A DNA stretch of 64,000 bases from DATDIC01 sp963764525 (lineage in GTDB: Bacteria > Pseudomonadota > Alphaproteobacteria > Acetobacterales > Acetobacteraceae): NCBI GenBank assembly GCA_963764525.1, contig CAVXTC010000006.1, positions 1-64,000 on the forward strand, in the 5' to 3' direction. How positions within the stretch are numbered: position 1 is the first letter of the stretch; every line of letters begins with the position of its first letter. A model generated the notes under the pieces. The model made no database searches. It had not been told where the DNA came from and saw nothing but the letters and a program-made list of their open reading frames with translations. Positions 10,384-21,481 of this stretch are shown one piece after another. A program made the translations under genes and the position numbers.

Positions 10384-10906
10384 TCACGTCCCGTCGCCGA
10401 TCAGAGTGATATCCACCCGCCGGTTTCTCGTCCGCCCCTGCGGGGTGTCGTTGGAGACAACCGGATTTGCAGTCGCCGAAGCCTTGAGCGGATAACAGGC
10501 TCTGGTTTACGCCATGCGATGCGAGATAGCTCACAACGCTGTTGGCGCGCTTGGTTGACAGGTCGAGGTTGTTCGCGACACCCATCCTCTGTAACTGCGG
10601 TCCGACTGGCGTGTTGTCAGTATAGCCACTCACTGCGATCTTCGTGTTGTGCAGGCCAGATAATATGGGCACCATCCTGTTGAGTACCGGCGAGTCAGAC
10701 GGAATCTGCCAACCGCCGGACGGGAACATATAATCGGCGCTTGATGTCAGGAGGATAGAACCATTCTGCTGTGTCACATCCACGGGCGTGCCCGCAAGCG
10801 CACTTTGTAGGTTGGTCGACAGATCATTGAGTCGGTTTGTGGCACACCCTGTCATGACCAGTGCAAATACCCCGGCGGCCAACAGCAAAGTGGATCTTCG
10901 GATCAT
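10384..10906 (-). pseudogene. OmpA/Pal-like lipoprotein, C-terminal frameshift
   Basis: Outer-membrane lipoprotein with a lipobox LVMTGC near residue 20 and an OmpA-like peptidoglycan-binding domain from about residue 60. The domain shows the motif KIAVSGYTDNTPVG and the helix NLDLSTKRANSVVSYLASHG. At about 10465 one extra base shifts the frame after SAQGFGD. Removing it gives ANPVVSNDTPQGRTRNRRVD and a stop at 10384, which is the normal family end. As read, the protein runs out of frame to 10235. It lies 37 bp downstream of aspT and may be the last gene of the decarboxylase operon, although a role with it is not obvious. The peptidoglycan-binding Asp and Arg residues are partly lost in the shifted form. 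Confidence 0.75.
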
Positions 10907-10943
10907 GTTACGTCTCCTCCCAGTCTGGTTTCGCGGTCACCGT

Positions 10944-12641
10944 TCAGGTCACGCCGACAATGATTGGGCCTAACAGAGTCAGCAGCACATTGGCAATGGC
11001 ATAGGGTACCGTGAACCCAAGCACGGGTGTTGCGCTTTCGGCTACCTCGCTCGCAGCCAACATAGCAGCGTCTTGCGTCATCGATCCGGCCAGCGCCCCG
11101 CACAGAATGACCGGGTTCATGCGCAGAACGTAGTACCCAAAGTACACAGCGGTAACCAGAGGCATAAGTGTGACCGCAACACCTGCGATCAGCACGCCGG
11201 GACCCCGCGCCACGAGCGCGGCAATCGCCGACGGCCCGGCCGTCAGCCCAAGCAGGGCCACAAACAGCACCAACCCAAGGTCCCATGCCAACCGAACGGC
11301 TTCGTGTGGGATCCCCCCGACGAGCGGATGGCGCGAATTGTACCAGCCCGCCAACAACCCGCCAATCAGAATGCCGCCACCGCCGCCCAACGTGAGAATA
11401 AGCCCACCCGCCTTCAGGGTCAGTGCTCCGAGCAGCGTGCCGCCGAGTAGCCCTAAACCGAGCCAGGCGAGATCAGACCGCTCGGTGTAGGGATACTTGG
11501 CGCCGATCAACGCGGTAACGCGCGACACGTCCGCCTGCCGTCCGACCAGTTCCAGAATATCACCCATCATCATGCGCAGGCCGGGTCCAATCGGCAGCGC
11601 ACGCCCCCCGCGTATGACCGCGACGAGATAGACGCCGCGAGTCATATCGCCGGCTTCCTTGACGAAGTCCTCCAGCGTGCGCCCGGCGAGGTGCTTTTGC
11701 GCAAGAACGACGCGTGTCTGAGCGCCCTCGGTCGGCTCCAGAAGTTGCTGACCTTCCAACTCCGGGCCGATCAAGGTCGCCGCGGCGAGCAGGCCAGCGC
11801 GGCGAGCCGTCAGGGCGACCTCATCGCCGGCTCGCAGCACGGTATCGGGCGCGGGTTCCAATAGAGCATTGTCGCGTCGGATAGTGCGAACGACCACACG
11901 CTCGCCGAGAGTGGACTCCACTTCGGCGACATTCATCCCCGCGCCGCTCTCAACTTGATACGCGCGGGCGTCGAACCGCCGATAAGCAAGGGCGTGCGGG
12001 TGATCGGCGACCGCCCCCCCGGCGAGCTCGGCCTCCAGTTTACGTGCCTCCTCCTTCAAGGACACCTTCATCAGTCGCGGAGCGATCTGGCTGGTGAAAG
12101 CGATGACCGCGACAGTACCGAAGATGTAGGTTAATGCGTAGGAGACGGTCGCGTCGGACTGGGCGTGGGCGATAGCTTCTGGTGAAAGGCTCATGCTGCT
12201 CAGCGCCGCCAACGCCGTGCCGATCATCGCCGTCTGCGTCAGTGCTCCCGCGGCAAGCCCCGCGGCCGATCCTTTGTCCAGTCCCAACAGATACGAAGCA
12301 ATCAGAGCACTGACCAACCCCACCGCGGCAACGAAGGCCGCAAACACGACCTGCGTCAGAGTCGTTAGTCCAAACGAGCTGAAGAACTGCGGGCCGCCAT
12401 GAAAGCCAACGGCGAATACGAACAGTGCGAACGCGATTGCTTTCAGCAGAGGCGGGTAGCTGATACCCAGCGGCCCTGTCACCGTGGCACCGATGATCGT
12501 GGCGACGATCAGCACCGAGGTTGCATTGCCAAGGCTGAACTCGCCCAGTTTGACACGGCCGATCTTCACGCCGACCGCAATGGCCAGGAAAATCGCCGCC
12601 TCCGGGTAATGGTGAAGGAAGTCACTGATCAACGTTATCAT
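10944..12641 (-). CDS. aspT: Aspartate:alanine antiporter, AspT family (intact copy)
   Basis: Intact 565-residue AspT/AAE-family antiporter. It has two membrane blocks of about five helices each (residues 1-170 and 385-565) around a cytoplasmic region with two TrkA-C-like folds, around EVESTLGERVVVRTIRR and GLRMMMGDILELVG. The signature GALAGSMTQDAAML lies in the second block and GALTQTAMIGTALAAL in the first. AspT exchanges external aspartate for internal alanine, and together with cytoplasmic decarboxylation it generates a proton motive force. The gene starts 27 bp after the aspartate 4-decarboxylase stop, the usual arrangement. It is the only undamaged member of this operon. Substrate assignment rests on the aspD neighbour and is inferred. 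Confidence 0.85.
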   Translation of the reverse strand: MITLISDFLHHYPEAAIFLAIAVGVKIGRVKLGEFSLGNATSVLIVATIIGATVTGPLGISYPPLLKAIAFALFVFAVGFHGGPQFFSSFGLTTLTQVVFAAFVAAVGLVSALIASYLLGLDKGSAAGLAAGALTQTAMIGTALAALSSMSLSPEAIAHAQSDATVSYALTYIFGTVAVIAFTSQIAPRLMKVSLKEEARKLEAELAGGAVADHPHALAYRRFDARAYQVESGAGMNVAEVESTLGERVVVRTIRRDNALLEPAPDTVLRAGDEVALTARRAGLLAAATLIGPELEGQQLLEPTEGAQTRVVLAQKHLAGRTLEDFVKEAGDMTRGVYLVAVIRGGRALPIGPGLRMMMGDILELVGRQADVSRVTALIGAKYPYTERSDLAWLGLGLLGGTLLGALTLKAGGLILTLGGGGGILIGGLLAGWYNSRHPLVGGIPHEAVRLAWDLGLVLFVALLGLTAGPSAIAALVARGPGVLIAGVAVTLMPLVTAVYFGYYVLRMNPVILCGALAGSMTQDAAMLAASEVAESATPVLGFTVPYAIANVLLTLLGPIIVGVT

Positions 12642-12668
12642 GGCGGCGGATGTCGGTGCGTGAGCAGT

Positions 12669-14284
12669 TCAGCGCGTGGCGCGCTTGGCCGCTTCGTATT
12701 CGCGGACATAGCCGGTCGCAACCGCGCGCACTGCTCTGCCGATATTGGCGTAAGCTTCGTCATCCAGGTTGGCAAACGACACCCGAGCCGACCAGTTCGG
12801 CGCGGCAAAGCCGCCGCCGTTCAGCAGCACGATGCCATGCTCCTCGGCCAGGCGGAACACAATATCGAGCGGATGAACGTTCGCCTTCACGTAGTCGAGG
12901 ACCTCCTGAGACACGTTGTTCTTCAGCCAGAATTCCAGATCAAACAGACCATAGTAGGCGTCATAAGTGGGCCACGCGGTGATATCGAGACCAAGGCTCT
13001 CGACTGCCAGGCGGAAACGGTGATGCACGATCTCCATGCAGGCCTTCTGGTATTCCTTCCCCTCATCCATAAGCTCGAAGAGCGAGAACATCGTCATCAT
13101 GACCTGCTGCGGCAGAGACAGCCCGGCAGTATGGTTCAGCGCGACATCCCGACTGTCGGCAACAATGCGGTCAATGAATTTTATCTCTCGCGGCTGCAGC
13201 GTGAGCGCGCCATAGCGCCTGTCCAGCGCCTGCTTTATCTCCTCGGGATGGGCGGCGATCTTCTCGTCGAAGATATTGTCCTGATGGACGGCGATCACCC
13301 CCAGCCGCCAGCCGGTGCAACCGAAATATTTCGAGTACGAATAGACACCGATCGTGTTGCGCGGCAGCGCACCCAGCAACGACCGGAAGTCGTGCACGAA
13401 CGTGCCGTATACGTCGTCCGTGAGAATAATGAGGTCAGGTCGCTTCGTTTTCACGAGCTTGACCAAGCAGACCGATCGCGTCGGCATCCAGTGCAACCCC
13501 TGTGGGATTGCCAGGGTTGACCAGAAAGAACGGCCTTGATCTTGGGATCCTCAAGTTGCCTGAAGTCGGACGCGACGAACTGGTACGTATCCTCACGCTC
13601 TGCCCGGATGTTGACGATGTTGAGCCCGTAGTCCTCCAGGTGCGGCATCTCGAGATAGGGGGTGAAGATCGGCACACCCAGCGCGATCGTGTCGCCAGGA
13701 TTCAGCAGGCGAGCCGCCTTCAGCGACTTGAAAATGTAGCACATGGCGGCGGTGCCGCCCTCGACCGCATAAAGGTCAAACTTGCCGCTTGGCCGTGGTT
13801 CGCCGCACATCGCCCACATCAGGTACTCATGGACTATCTGCTCGTTGTGCACGAGCATGCGATCGGGCACCGGGTAATTGTCGCCGATGATGCTGTCCAC
13901 CAGCTCATGGACGAAGGCGTCGGGCTTAAAGCCGAATTTCTCGATGCGCAAAGTGGACCATGGTGCCAAGGAAAGCGGCGCCAGGGCTGTCGGCGTGCTC
14001 GTCGAGCCAGGCATCCAGGCGGGCCGCGATCCCCGGTGCCTGTGGCATGCCACCTACACCCGCGGCAGAGCTGCATGGTCCGCGTGCTCTCGGTGATCGC
14101 AAACTGCCCGAGAAGGAAGAAGGCCTCGCGCGGCTTGGTGGCGATCCAGTTCGGGTTCCCGCGGCCGGCATTCAGGAACGCAAGATTGGACTGCGAGGTG
14201 GTACGCCTTGCGATCTTGATCAACTCGTCCTTCACCTCGAACGGGCTTAGCGTCTCGTACTTGCGAAGACTGATGGTTGGCCAT
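12669..14284 (-). pseudogene. aspD: Aspartate 4-decarboxylase (AspD), multiple frameshifts
   Basis: PLP fold-type I enzyme converting L-aspartate to alanine and CO2. ATG 14284 has GGAGG five bases upstream. The frame changes within the first codons, and then LRKYETLSPFEVKDELIK and LAFLNAGRGNPNWIATKPRE appear (the typical AspD N-terminus). Further changes near 14070, 13940, 13520 and 13450 separate VHNEQIVHEYLMWAMCG, FFLVNPGNPTGVALDADA and the PLP-lysine block YSYSKYFGCTGWRLGV. The C-terminal third is clean to the stop at 12669. Nearly all of the family length (about 535 codons) is present, so damage is recent or technical. It sits between two aspT genes. Confidence 0.8.
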
Positions 14285-14325
14285 GGGTGCCTCCAGCTGG
14301 CTTGCCGTTCGAAAGCCTTCAGTGT

Positions 14326-16016
14326 TCAGCTCAGCATCACGATGACCATTCCCCAGATCGTCAGCAGCGTGTTGCCGACCGCATAGGTCACGGTATAGCC
14401 CAGCGCCGGGACCTGGCTCTTGGCATTGTCGCAGATCATGCCAAGAGCGGCGGTGGTGGTGCGCGCTCCGGCGCAACAGCCCAAGCAGTATCGCCGGGTC
14501 GAAGCGGAACACGAATTTGCCGACATACATCGCCAGGATCAGCGGCACCGAGGTGGAAACAACGCCCCACAGGAACAGGCTGATGCCCAGCTTCTGCAGT
14601 CCGGCGACGAAACCTGGCCCGGCGGAGATGCCGACCACCGCGATAAAGACGTTCAGCCCGACCGAGTTCATGAACCACACGGTCGAGGACGGAATCCGTC
14701 CGAAGGTGGGCTGAACGGAGCGCAGCCAACCAAACACGATACCGGCAATCAGCGCACCGCCGGCGGTCGAAAGCGTCAGCGGCACGCCACCGACGCGGAG
14801 CACCACGGCGCCGACCAGCGCCCCCAACGTGATGGCGCCAGCCGATGAAGGCAACATCCGCGACATCACTTGGACGGTCGGCGACACCCAACATCTTCGC
14901 CGCGGCATTCGTATCCTGCGTCCGGCCAACAATGGTGAGAATATCACCCCGTTGGATTTTGGTGTTCGGCAGGATCGGTATGACCGTCGCAGTGGCGCCG
15001 CGGACGATCCGGCGCAGAAACACGCCCCGCGCGGCAGGCAGCGACGCAAGCTCCGCCAGCGTCTTGCCGTCCACCGCTTTGTTGGTGACGTATACATCCA
15101 CGCCTTCAATCGGGACATTGAGCAGTTCGGGATCATCGACCTCCTCGGCCGCCTGGCCGAGCACATCCACCAGCACCTGCCGGGGACCCGCGACCGCGAC
15201 GATATCGCCCGCTTGCAGAACGGTATCTGCGGTGGCGTCCTCGATCCTGCCGTCACGTCGAATCCGCTGGATAAACACGCGCGCGCCGCTCACCAGCGCT
15301 TCGACTTCGGCGGCGGTCATGCGTTCAGCGCGGCCGCCGGATGCCACACGAAACGCCCGCAGCTCCCATCGATGCCAGGCCGAGCCGGCGCCACCCGTCT
15401 CTGCCGTGCCACCCTGCCGCGCCTCATATGCTTTGCAAGCCGCGACCAGATCGATCCCGAGCAGCTTCGGCCCAACCTGAGCAAGCAGAATTGCCGAACC
15501 CACCGTGCCGAAAATGTAGGTGACGGCGTAGGCGATCGGCATAGCATTCAGCAGGTCCTTCGTCTGATCAGGCGGCACTCCCAGCCGGTTGATCGCGTCG
15601 GTCGCCAGTCCCATCGAAGCGGAGATCGTCTGCGATCCCGCATACAATCCGGCCGCATAGCCGAGGTCGTACCCCGCCAGCTTCGCGACGATGACCGGCG
15701 CGGCCAGACAGAACAGGCACACCACCGCCGCGAACAATGCTTGCGGCAATCCGTCCGAGGCGATGCCGCGCACAAACTGCGGACCAACACCGTAGCCGAC
15801 GGCAAAAAGGAAGATCAGGAAGAACACCGACTTCACATTCGGTGAAATCGTGATGCCAAGCTGCCCTATCACCACAGCGGCGATCAGCGTCGCGGTCACA
15901 GCGCCAAGGCTGAAGCCTCGATAGCTGAATCCGCCGACATAGTAGCCGACGGCCAACGACAGGAAGAGTGCGATTTCGGGATACGACCTGAGGGTCGCTG
16001 CGAACCAGTGTAACAT
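14326..16016 (-). pseudogene. Second AspT-family antiporter, two frameshifts
   Basis: AspT/AAE-family transporter, related to the copy at 10944-12641 but clearly divergent. Clean from ATG 16016 (LRSYPEIALFLSLAVGYYVG) through the first membrane block and both cytoplasmic folds to about 14836. There an extra base shifts the frame; the second membrane block continues as ITLGALVGAVVLRVGG and MNSVGLNVFIAVVGISAGPG. A second change near 14478 is followed by CAGARTTTAALGMICDNAKS and a stop at 14326. It starts 2 bp after the decarboxylase stop, so the two were probably translationally linked. By position it would serve the substrate of that decarboxylase rather than aspartate; this is inference. Confidence 0.75.
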
Positions 16017-16018
16017 GT

Positions 16019-18779
16019 TCAGTTCCGATCTGCTGCGTTACGAGAACCGGTGGCGTGGGTAACGCCAGCCCGCTTCTCCAGTGCACCTGGTTTGATCAGC
16101 TTCAGTCCCTCCGCCGCATTGTATCCGTGGATCTCCTTCACATCGAGCTTGCGCATGAAATCGATTGTCTCGCTGGGTCAGCACCTGACCCGGCACCATG
16201 ATCGGGAATCCCGGCGGATAGGGAATGACGAAATTCGCCGAGACCAACGATGGCCCGTCCTGCAGTCGGCGGTCGATTTCCTTGTCGTTCAGTCTTATAT
16301 GCTCGCAGCCGGCGGCATCATAAGCGGCATAGAAACCGCCGCGAATATCACCCTCCGGCGTGCGGGCGCCGGCATCTCCGCGGAACGCTTCGTGGAAGCA
16401 GCTGAAATTCGGCAGGTCCGGAACATCTGTCATCAGGCTTTTCACGCGTGACGGCGAATGCCTGACGCTCGCCTTCGCCGCCCTGCTCCAGACGCTGGTC
16501 GATGGCGCGGCTGATCTCCACCAGCACACGGATCAGATGCGCGACGTCGCTGCGCGTATTGTTGATGTTTGACTGCAGCAAGACGCTGTTACGGGAGGTT
16601 TTGTTGAGCTGGATGTTGTATTGACTTGCCAGCAGGTTCTTGAACTGCGTCCCGTCGTATCCCGCAGTACCGCAGACAAGGGTCATCCGGGTGGGGTCGA
16701 GGCAGAACTCATCGTCGCTCATGCTACGGAGAGTGGTTGCCCAGTTGGTATCAGGCGCCAGGAAGTCGACGAAATCCGGTCTGGCGATATTCCGCCGGGA
16801 TCATACCATCGGCTCCAAGCACTCGGAAATACTTGGAGATCAGCGGATGCCGGTTCACTTCCCGCCGGATCACCAGTGCGATCTCGATCGCGTTGACCAC
16901 CAGGCCGAAACCCTCGAGCTCCATTTGTCGCCGCGCAACGTCCAGACTGGCGATCAGTTGCTGGTTCGGGCTGGTCGATGCGTGGGTGAACACCGCCTCG
17001 TGGAACTGTTCTTCCACCTTGTAATAGTCAACATCCTTGACCAATATCATCGAGCCCTGGCGTAACGCCGACATCGACTTGTGCGTTGAGTTGGTCTGAT
17101 AGACTCTCAGCCGGACCTTTGCTGGATCGGGTATCAGTCGGGTTTCCAGCAGCGCGGTGTCGGATGGGTTGTTGCCCAGTTCTGTGCGCTGACGTTGGTA
17201 TGCTTCAGCACTTTTTGGATCCCGCAGCCAGGTCTCGATGTCGTTCGCAGCGCCCATTGCGGTGCGAGGCCGAAGGAATGGCGACCAGCGCGCGAAGCCG
17301 AACCACGCCTCGTCCCACAGGAAAATGAGGTCCGGCTTGATAGCCAGGCACTCTTCCATGACTCGTCGCGTGTTGTAGATGTGACCGTCAAAGGTGCAGT
17401 TGGTCAGGTCCAACAGCTTCACCCGGTCCAGTCTTCCCTCGCCCTTCGCTGCGAGCAACGCCTGCTTGATCGCGCGCAGCGGCACGGCGCCGTACATCGA
17501 GTACTCAGTCATCGGGAAGGCCTCGACATAGAGCGGCTGCCCGCCTGCCATGACCATCCCATAATGGTGCGATTTGTGACAGTTGCGGTCGATGATCGCG
17601 ATATCGCCGGGCGCCAGCAGGGCCTGCACCACCATCTTGTTGCTCGTGGACGTACCGTTGGTCACGAAGAACACGCGGTCCGCTCCGAAGGCACGCGCCG
17701 CCAGCTCCTGGGCTCGCTTGATGTTTCCAGTCGGCTCCAGAAGGCTGTCGAGACCGCCGGTCGTTGCGCTGCTCTCGGCGAGGAACAGCGTGGGGCCGTA
17801 GAACTCGCCCATGTCGCGAATCCAGTCGGACTTGAAAACAGACTTTCCGCGTGCGATCGGCAAGGCATGGAAGGTTCCGATCGGTCGTTGGGCGTACTTC
17901 TTCAGATTGTCAAAGAACGGGGTCTCATAGCGCGCTTGCACGCCTTCAAGGATCGCCAGGTGCAATTCCAGTGGCTCTTCCACCGCATAAAACACGCGGC
18001 GCACCGGTTCAGAGGCCGGACTGCCCGCGATCTCCTCAACCCGCCGATTGGACAGCAAATAGAGATCGAGTTCGGGTCGGATTTGCTTGAGGACACGCGC
18101 CACGCGGAGTGCGGACGAGATCCGATGGCTCCAACAAGGCAAGCGGATCGATCATGCTGCGCAGAACCGGGGCGTCGTGACGCGAGTGAAAGGCAAACCC
18201 CTCGTGGATCACCACTGCGGCGAGATCGGGATTCAGCATCGTCGCGCAGAGTGCGTCCTCGGCACTGCCAACGATCACCGGTTCGTAGATAAACTCGTCG
18301 TGCGAGCGGCGAAGACGACGCCACTCTGCGCAGATGGAAGGCCATCGCTCGACCGGGGCCCCGGTAACGATCAGCAGCTCGAAATAGGGGGGTGCCCTCT
18401 CCGGCCGCCCCAAGGTTGGCGGCAGAACGTCAGGCGCTGTGCCCGAAACCTCCGCATACGGATCCCAGTCCGCGGCATGCTGGCGGAACGACCGGGTCAG
18501 CAGGGCGGATGAGATGCGCCAGGCAAGTGTCGCCACGCCGGTCGCGTCATCCGAATCGGCGCGATTGCGCAACGCCGCCATCAGACCCGGCCCTGGGTAG
18601 CCGTGGAATTCCTCGATCGCCGCCGCCCCGTTGAGTGCCGCCTCAAATCCGGCCCGGTCGCCGCGACCGGCCGCCCATGCCCGCGCGGCATCAACGAGGT
18701 CTCGCCAGCGATCCTCGCGTGCGGCCGGCGTGGAGAAGAAGCTGTCGATGCGTTGCGGGTTCCGTTCAGCTTCGCTCAT
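16019..18779 (-). pseudogene. Orn/Lys/Arg-type PLP decarboxylase, four frameshifts
   Basis: Large (about 920 codons) fold-type I basic amino acid decarboxylase. The N-terminal wing runs from ATG 18779 to about 18118, where the frame changes. The PLP domain contains FVTNGTSTSNKMVVQALLAP, the cofactor-binding WDEAWFGFARWSPF and the Schiff-base lysine block TNSTHKSMSALRQGSMI. Frame changes near 16775, 16440 and 16180 cut the C-terminal domain, whose pieces include CGTAGYDGTQFKNLLASQYN and VIPYPPGFPIMVPGQ, ending at 16019. It heads the operon with two AspT-type antiporters and AspD. Such decarboxylase-antiporter pairs consume protons and can support acid resistance or energy conservation. Which basic amino acid is used cannot be told. 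Confidence 0.8.
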
Positions 18780-18946
18780 CGGATCGCTCTCGCTTCATGC
18801 CACGTGCGCGAGATGGACGCGGCGGTTGTATATCGCTGTTCATTGGCCAGTCGGATCGCCACAAATGATTTAGCAGGGGCGCCAACTCCGACACGCCTCC
18901 GTTGCTGCAACTTGCTGACCGATTGGCGTTCCGTTTCCCCTTCGCG

Positions 18947-19387
18947 TTAGCCTCTGAACGAATTTTGTGTAGCAGTAGGGATTTGATTCAGGTTGTTAGC
19001 CGGACTTAGTGTCATCCGCGCATTGGCACATCCTTCGCCCTTCATAGTTGCGGTCGCCTTCCCGGCTCGAGGCTTCATCCCCTCCACAGTGGCGACAGGT
19101 CCATTGCCCATCGCAGATGTCAGCTGCATGTGGAATTGGCCCGATGGGTCAATGTTTCCCTTGGCCATGCTTATTCCACTCAGGTCCGAGTAGTACACGA
19201 TCCCAGTGATTGTTCCGTCATCGTGTTTGGCAAGGCGCCATAAAATATACGGGCACCCTGCCACCGTTGACGCTGTTTGTCCGATGTAGCCGGCCTGTGG
19301 TGCTGTGGCCGCGGCCAAAGGCCACCCGGCAAGCGTTCCTAGAGCCAGCAGGCTGAGAGCGGAAGCAACCATCGAGATCCGGACCAT
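18947..19387 (-). CDS. Small secreted protein, paralogue of the 25835 gene
   Basis: Intact 146-residue exported protein of unknown function. ATG 19387 is chosen because GGGGGAG precedes it and a signal peptide follows (MVRISMVASALSLLALGTLA, cleavage near AAATA). The mature part has two cysteines, in GCPYILWRLAKHDDGTITG and GEGCANARM, and alternating beta-strand-like segments (GIVYYSDLSGISMAKGNID, FHMQLTSAMGNGPVATVEG). The same order of blocks occurs in the protein at 25835-26245, so the two are paralogues flanking the regulator/efflux region. The start lies 88 bp from an outward-facing copy of the 18-bp motif at 19475-19492, a likely control site. Confidence 0.75.
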   Translation of the reverse strand: MVRISMVASALSLLALGTLAGWPLAAATAPQAGYIGQTASTVAGCPYILWRLAKHDDGTITGIVYYSDLSGISMAKGNIDPSGQFHMQLTSAMGNGPVATVEGMKPRAGKATATMKGEGCANARMTLSPANNLNQIPTATQNSFRG

Positions 19388-19474
19388 GAGTTCTCCCCCG
19401 TGTGTTAATTTGCGACGGTCGAAGAGCATACGGGACCACCCGCGCGAAAAAGTCGCTCAACCTAGCGGAGCCGA

Positions 19475-19537
19475 CTATCCAGATTCGGCAAATGGGTCGG
19501 GTTTCCGAGTAGCTAAGCCTTTGCCGAAATTGGATAG
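19475..19537. promoter_or_regulatory. Outward-facing 18-bp motif pair (candidate AraC-type operator)
   Basis: Two 18-bp copies of the same motif point away from each other. On the minus strand 19492-19475 reads TTTGCCGAATCTGGATAG and on the plus strand 19520-19537 reads TTTGCCGAAATTGGATAG (16 of 18 identical). A weaker third copy may lie at 19501-19517. The left copy faces the small secreted protein gene (start 19387), the right one the AraC gene (start 19603). The same arrangement recurs at 28704-28774. Recognition by the adjacent AraC proteins is inferred from position, copy length and spacing. Confidence 0.65.
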
Positions 19538-19602
19538 CCATCGGAAGCAGGCCCGGTCCTCCCTGAGCTGACAGAATCGGCTTTGCGGGGTGCGACAGAG
19601 AC

Positions 19603-20448
19603 ATGCGTGGCAGCGTGACCTCGACCTTCAGCGACCCAGAAGAATTCCAGGCCGTGACGTCTGCCGATCGCAGCATCAGCTTTCTTTTCACTGAAAGTGG
19701 TCGATTTCGGGCGCGATCAACCGAGGTAAAGCTGAATCACTTGCACCTGGTGTCTTTTGAAGAGAGCCTTCCTTGCATCGCCTTTATACGAGTTCCGCCC
19801 GAGATTGTTTTGGTCGGCCTGCTGATAGAGTACACCGGCTCCCCAACCTGGGGCGGCATGAGGGTGGACAACAGGGAACTGATAACTCTGGGTGCCGGCC
19901 AATGCGCGCATATGCGGAGCGAAGGCCCTTGCCACTGGGGCGCTGTATTGCTGCCGGCCCGGGAGCTTACCCGCTACGGTAGCGCATTGACCAGCACGGC
20001 AATGGAAATTCCGCCGGTGGTTTGTCGCTGGCGTCCTCCCGTTGCCGTGGGCAGCCAGTTCCGAAGTCTATACTTGGCTGCAATTAGAACCGCCCGAGCG
20101 CGGGCAGGACCAGCCACCGGGACGGAGGCGGCGCATGGCCTCGAACAGCAACTAATACACCTTCTGGTGGAATGCCTGTCCGTGGAACCAGCTCGCATGG
20201 CGGCACCCGCGAACCAGCGGAGACTGGAATTGATGGCCCGATTTGAGGAGCTGATCCGCAACCGACCCGAAGACAGCATTTGCGCGACACGTATCAGCGC
20301 AGCACTGGGAGTTTCAGATCGGTTTCTGCGTAAGTGTTGCGCAGAGCACCTAGGGACGAGCCCGATGGGCTACGTTCGTCTCCATCGGACGCAATCTGGT
20401 GCCATAGGTCCTGGTTCCAGGGATATCAGGCCATGCAATCTTGGTTGA
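19603..20448 (+). pseudogene. AraC-family regulator, truncated in its second helix-turn-helix
   Basis: Transcription regulator with an N-terminal sensor region of about 200 residues and a C-terminal AraC domain. The first helix-turn-helix is present (ICATRISAALGVSDRFLRKC, then GTSPMGYVRLHR). After that the sequence degenerates and stops at 20448, so the second helix-turn-helix (normally ending near FGELP) is missing. It is about 30% alike over its length to the next gene (20521) in pattern and order of blocks, suggesting a tandem duplication. It starts 65 bp from the motif at 19520-19537. One half of the DNA-binding domain is lost, so normal activation is doubtful. Confidence 0.65.
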
Positions 20449-20520
20449 CTTTTTTGCGAGGCCGGTGATAACCCACTGTAACGCCGAGTCAATCTCACTC
20501 GCAGGGGCCGTGGTCATCGG

Positions 20521-21469
20521 ATGCTATCGAGTATCGTGCAAAGCTATCCAGACCCTGAGCGGTATGAAACTGCATTTGTGGGAGCCAGGGTAGAAGTGCT
20601 CCCAACCCGAAGGGGCGTGTTTACCGCACGCTCCGCCCGCGTCGTGTTCAACGGCCTCTGGATCGCTCTGGGGGAGGAAAGTGGACCGTGCGTAAAGCAC
20701 CTGACGCAGGCACCCACGCGTGCTTTCGTTACCTTTCTTACACGACCCGGACCGGAAGTGCTCATCGATGGCTTGGTAATGCCGCCGGCCGGATTGATGC
20801 GCCATAGTCTGGCTCATACCTATCACGAGCGTTCCACCGGGCCTGCCACCAGGGGTGCCATGTCGCTGCCCATCGAAGACATGGGTGAAGCGGGGATCGC
20901 GGTTGCCGGTTGCGAGTCTGACTCCACCGCGCGACAGCTTGCGGATTACCCCTCCGCCAGCAGCAATGACCAAGCTTCTGCGTTTGCACGCAGAGGCCAG
21001 CGCCCTGGCCGAGTCCGAGCCGGCGATAGTCACGCACCCGGAAGTCGCACGCTCACTGGAACAATCATTGGTCGAAGCGATGGTGAAGTGTCTCGGCGAC
21101 CCGGAACCGGGGGAGGAGACATGGGCGCACAGATGTCATGAGATCATCATGCGCCGGTTTCGCCGGACGCTCGACGAGGACCCCGATCGGGCGCTCTATA
21201 TTCCAGAAATCTGCGCCGCCATCGGCGTGCCGGAGCGGACATTGCGGGTGTGCTGCCAGGAACACCTCGCAATGGGACCGAAGAAATACCTGATGCTTCG
21301 TCGCATGAATCTGGCACAGCGAGCGCTACGAGCGGCCGGCCCCGATATCACGACCGTCACCGAAGTCGCCACCCAATACGGGTTCTGGCACTTCGGCAGA
21401 TTTTCCGCGACCTACCGATCGGTCTTCGGAGAGCTACCATCCGCAACCCTGAGTCGCACTCCCAGCTAA
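20521..21469 (+). pseudogene. AraC-family regulator upstream of RND efflux genes, one frameshift
   Basis: Second tandem AraC regulator. The N-terminal part (ATG 20521, from MLSSIVQSYPDPERYETAF) is open until the frame changes at about 20925; the rest continues as TKLLRLHAEASALAESEPAI and a complete AraC DNA-binding domain with ICAAIGVPERTLRVCCQEH, TVTEVATQYGFWHFGRF and the family ending FGELPSATL, stopping at 21469. It lies 12 bp before the membrane-fusion gene, suggesting cotranscription and a role controlling the efflux operon. Except for the single frame change the protein is complete (about 315 residues). Confidence 0.7.
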
Positions 21470-21481
21470 GGCCACCGCGAT

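Noticed and set aside
14829..15845. 338-codon plus-strand open frame
   Set aside because: Antisense to the AspT-family gene at 14326-16016; no family similarity.
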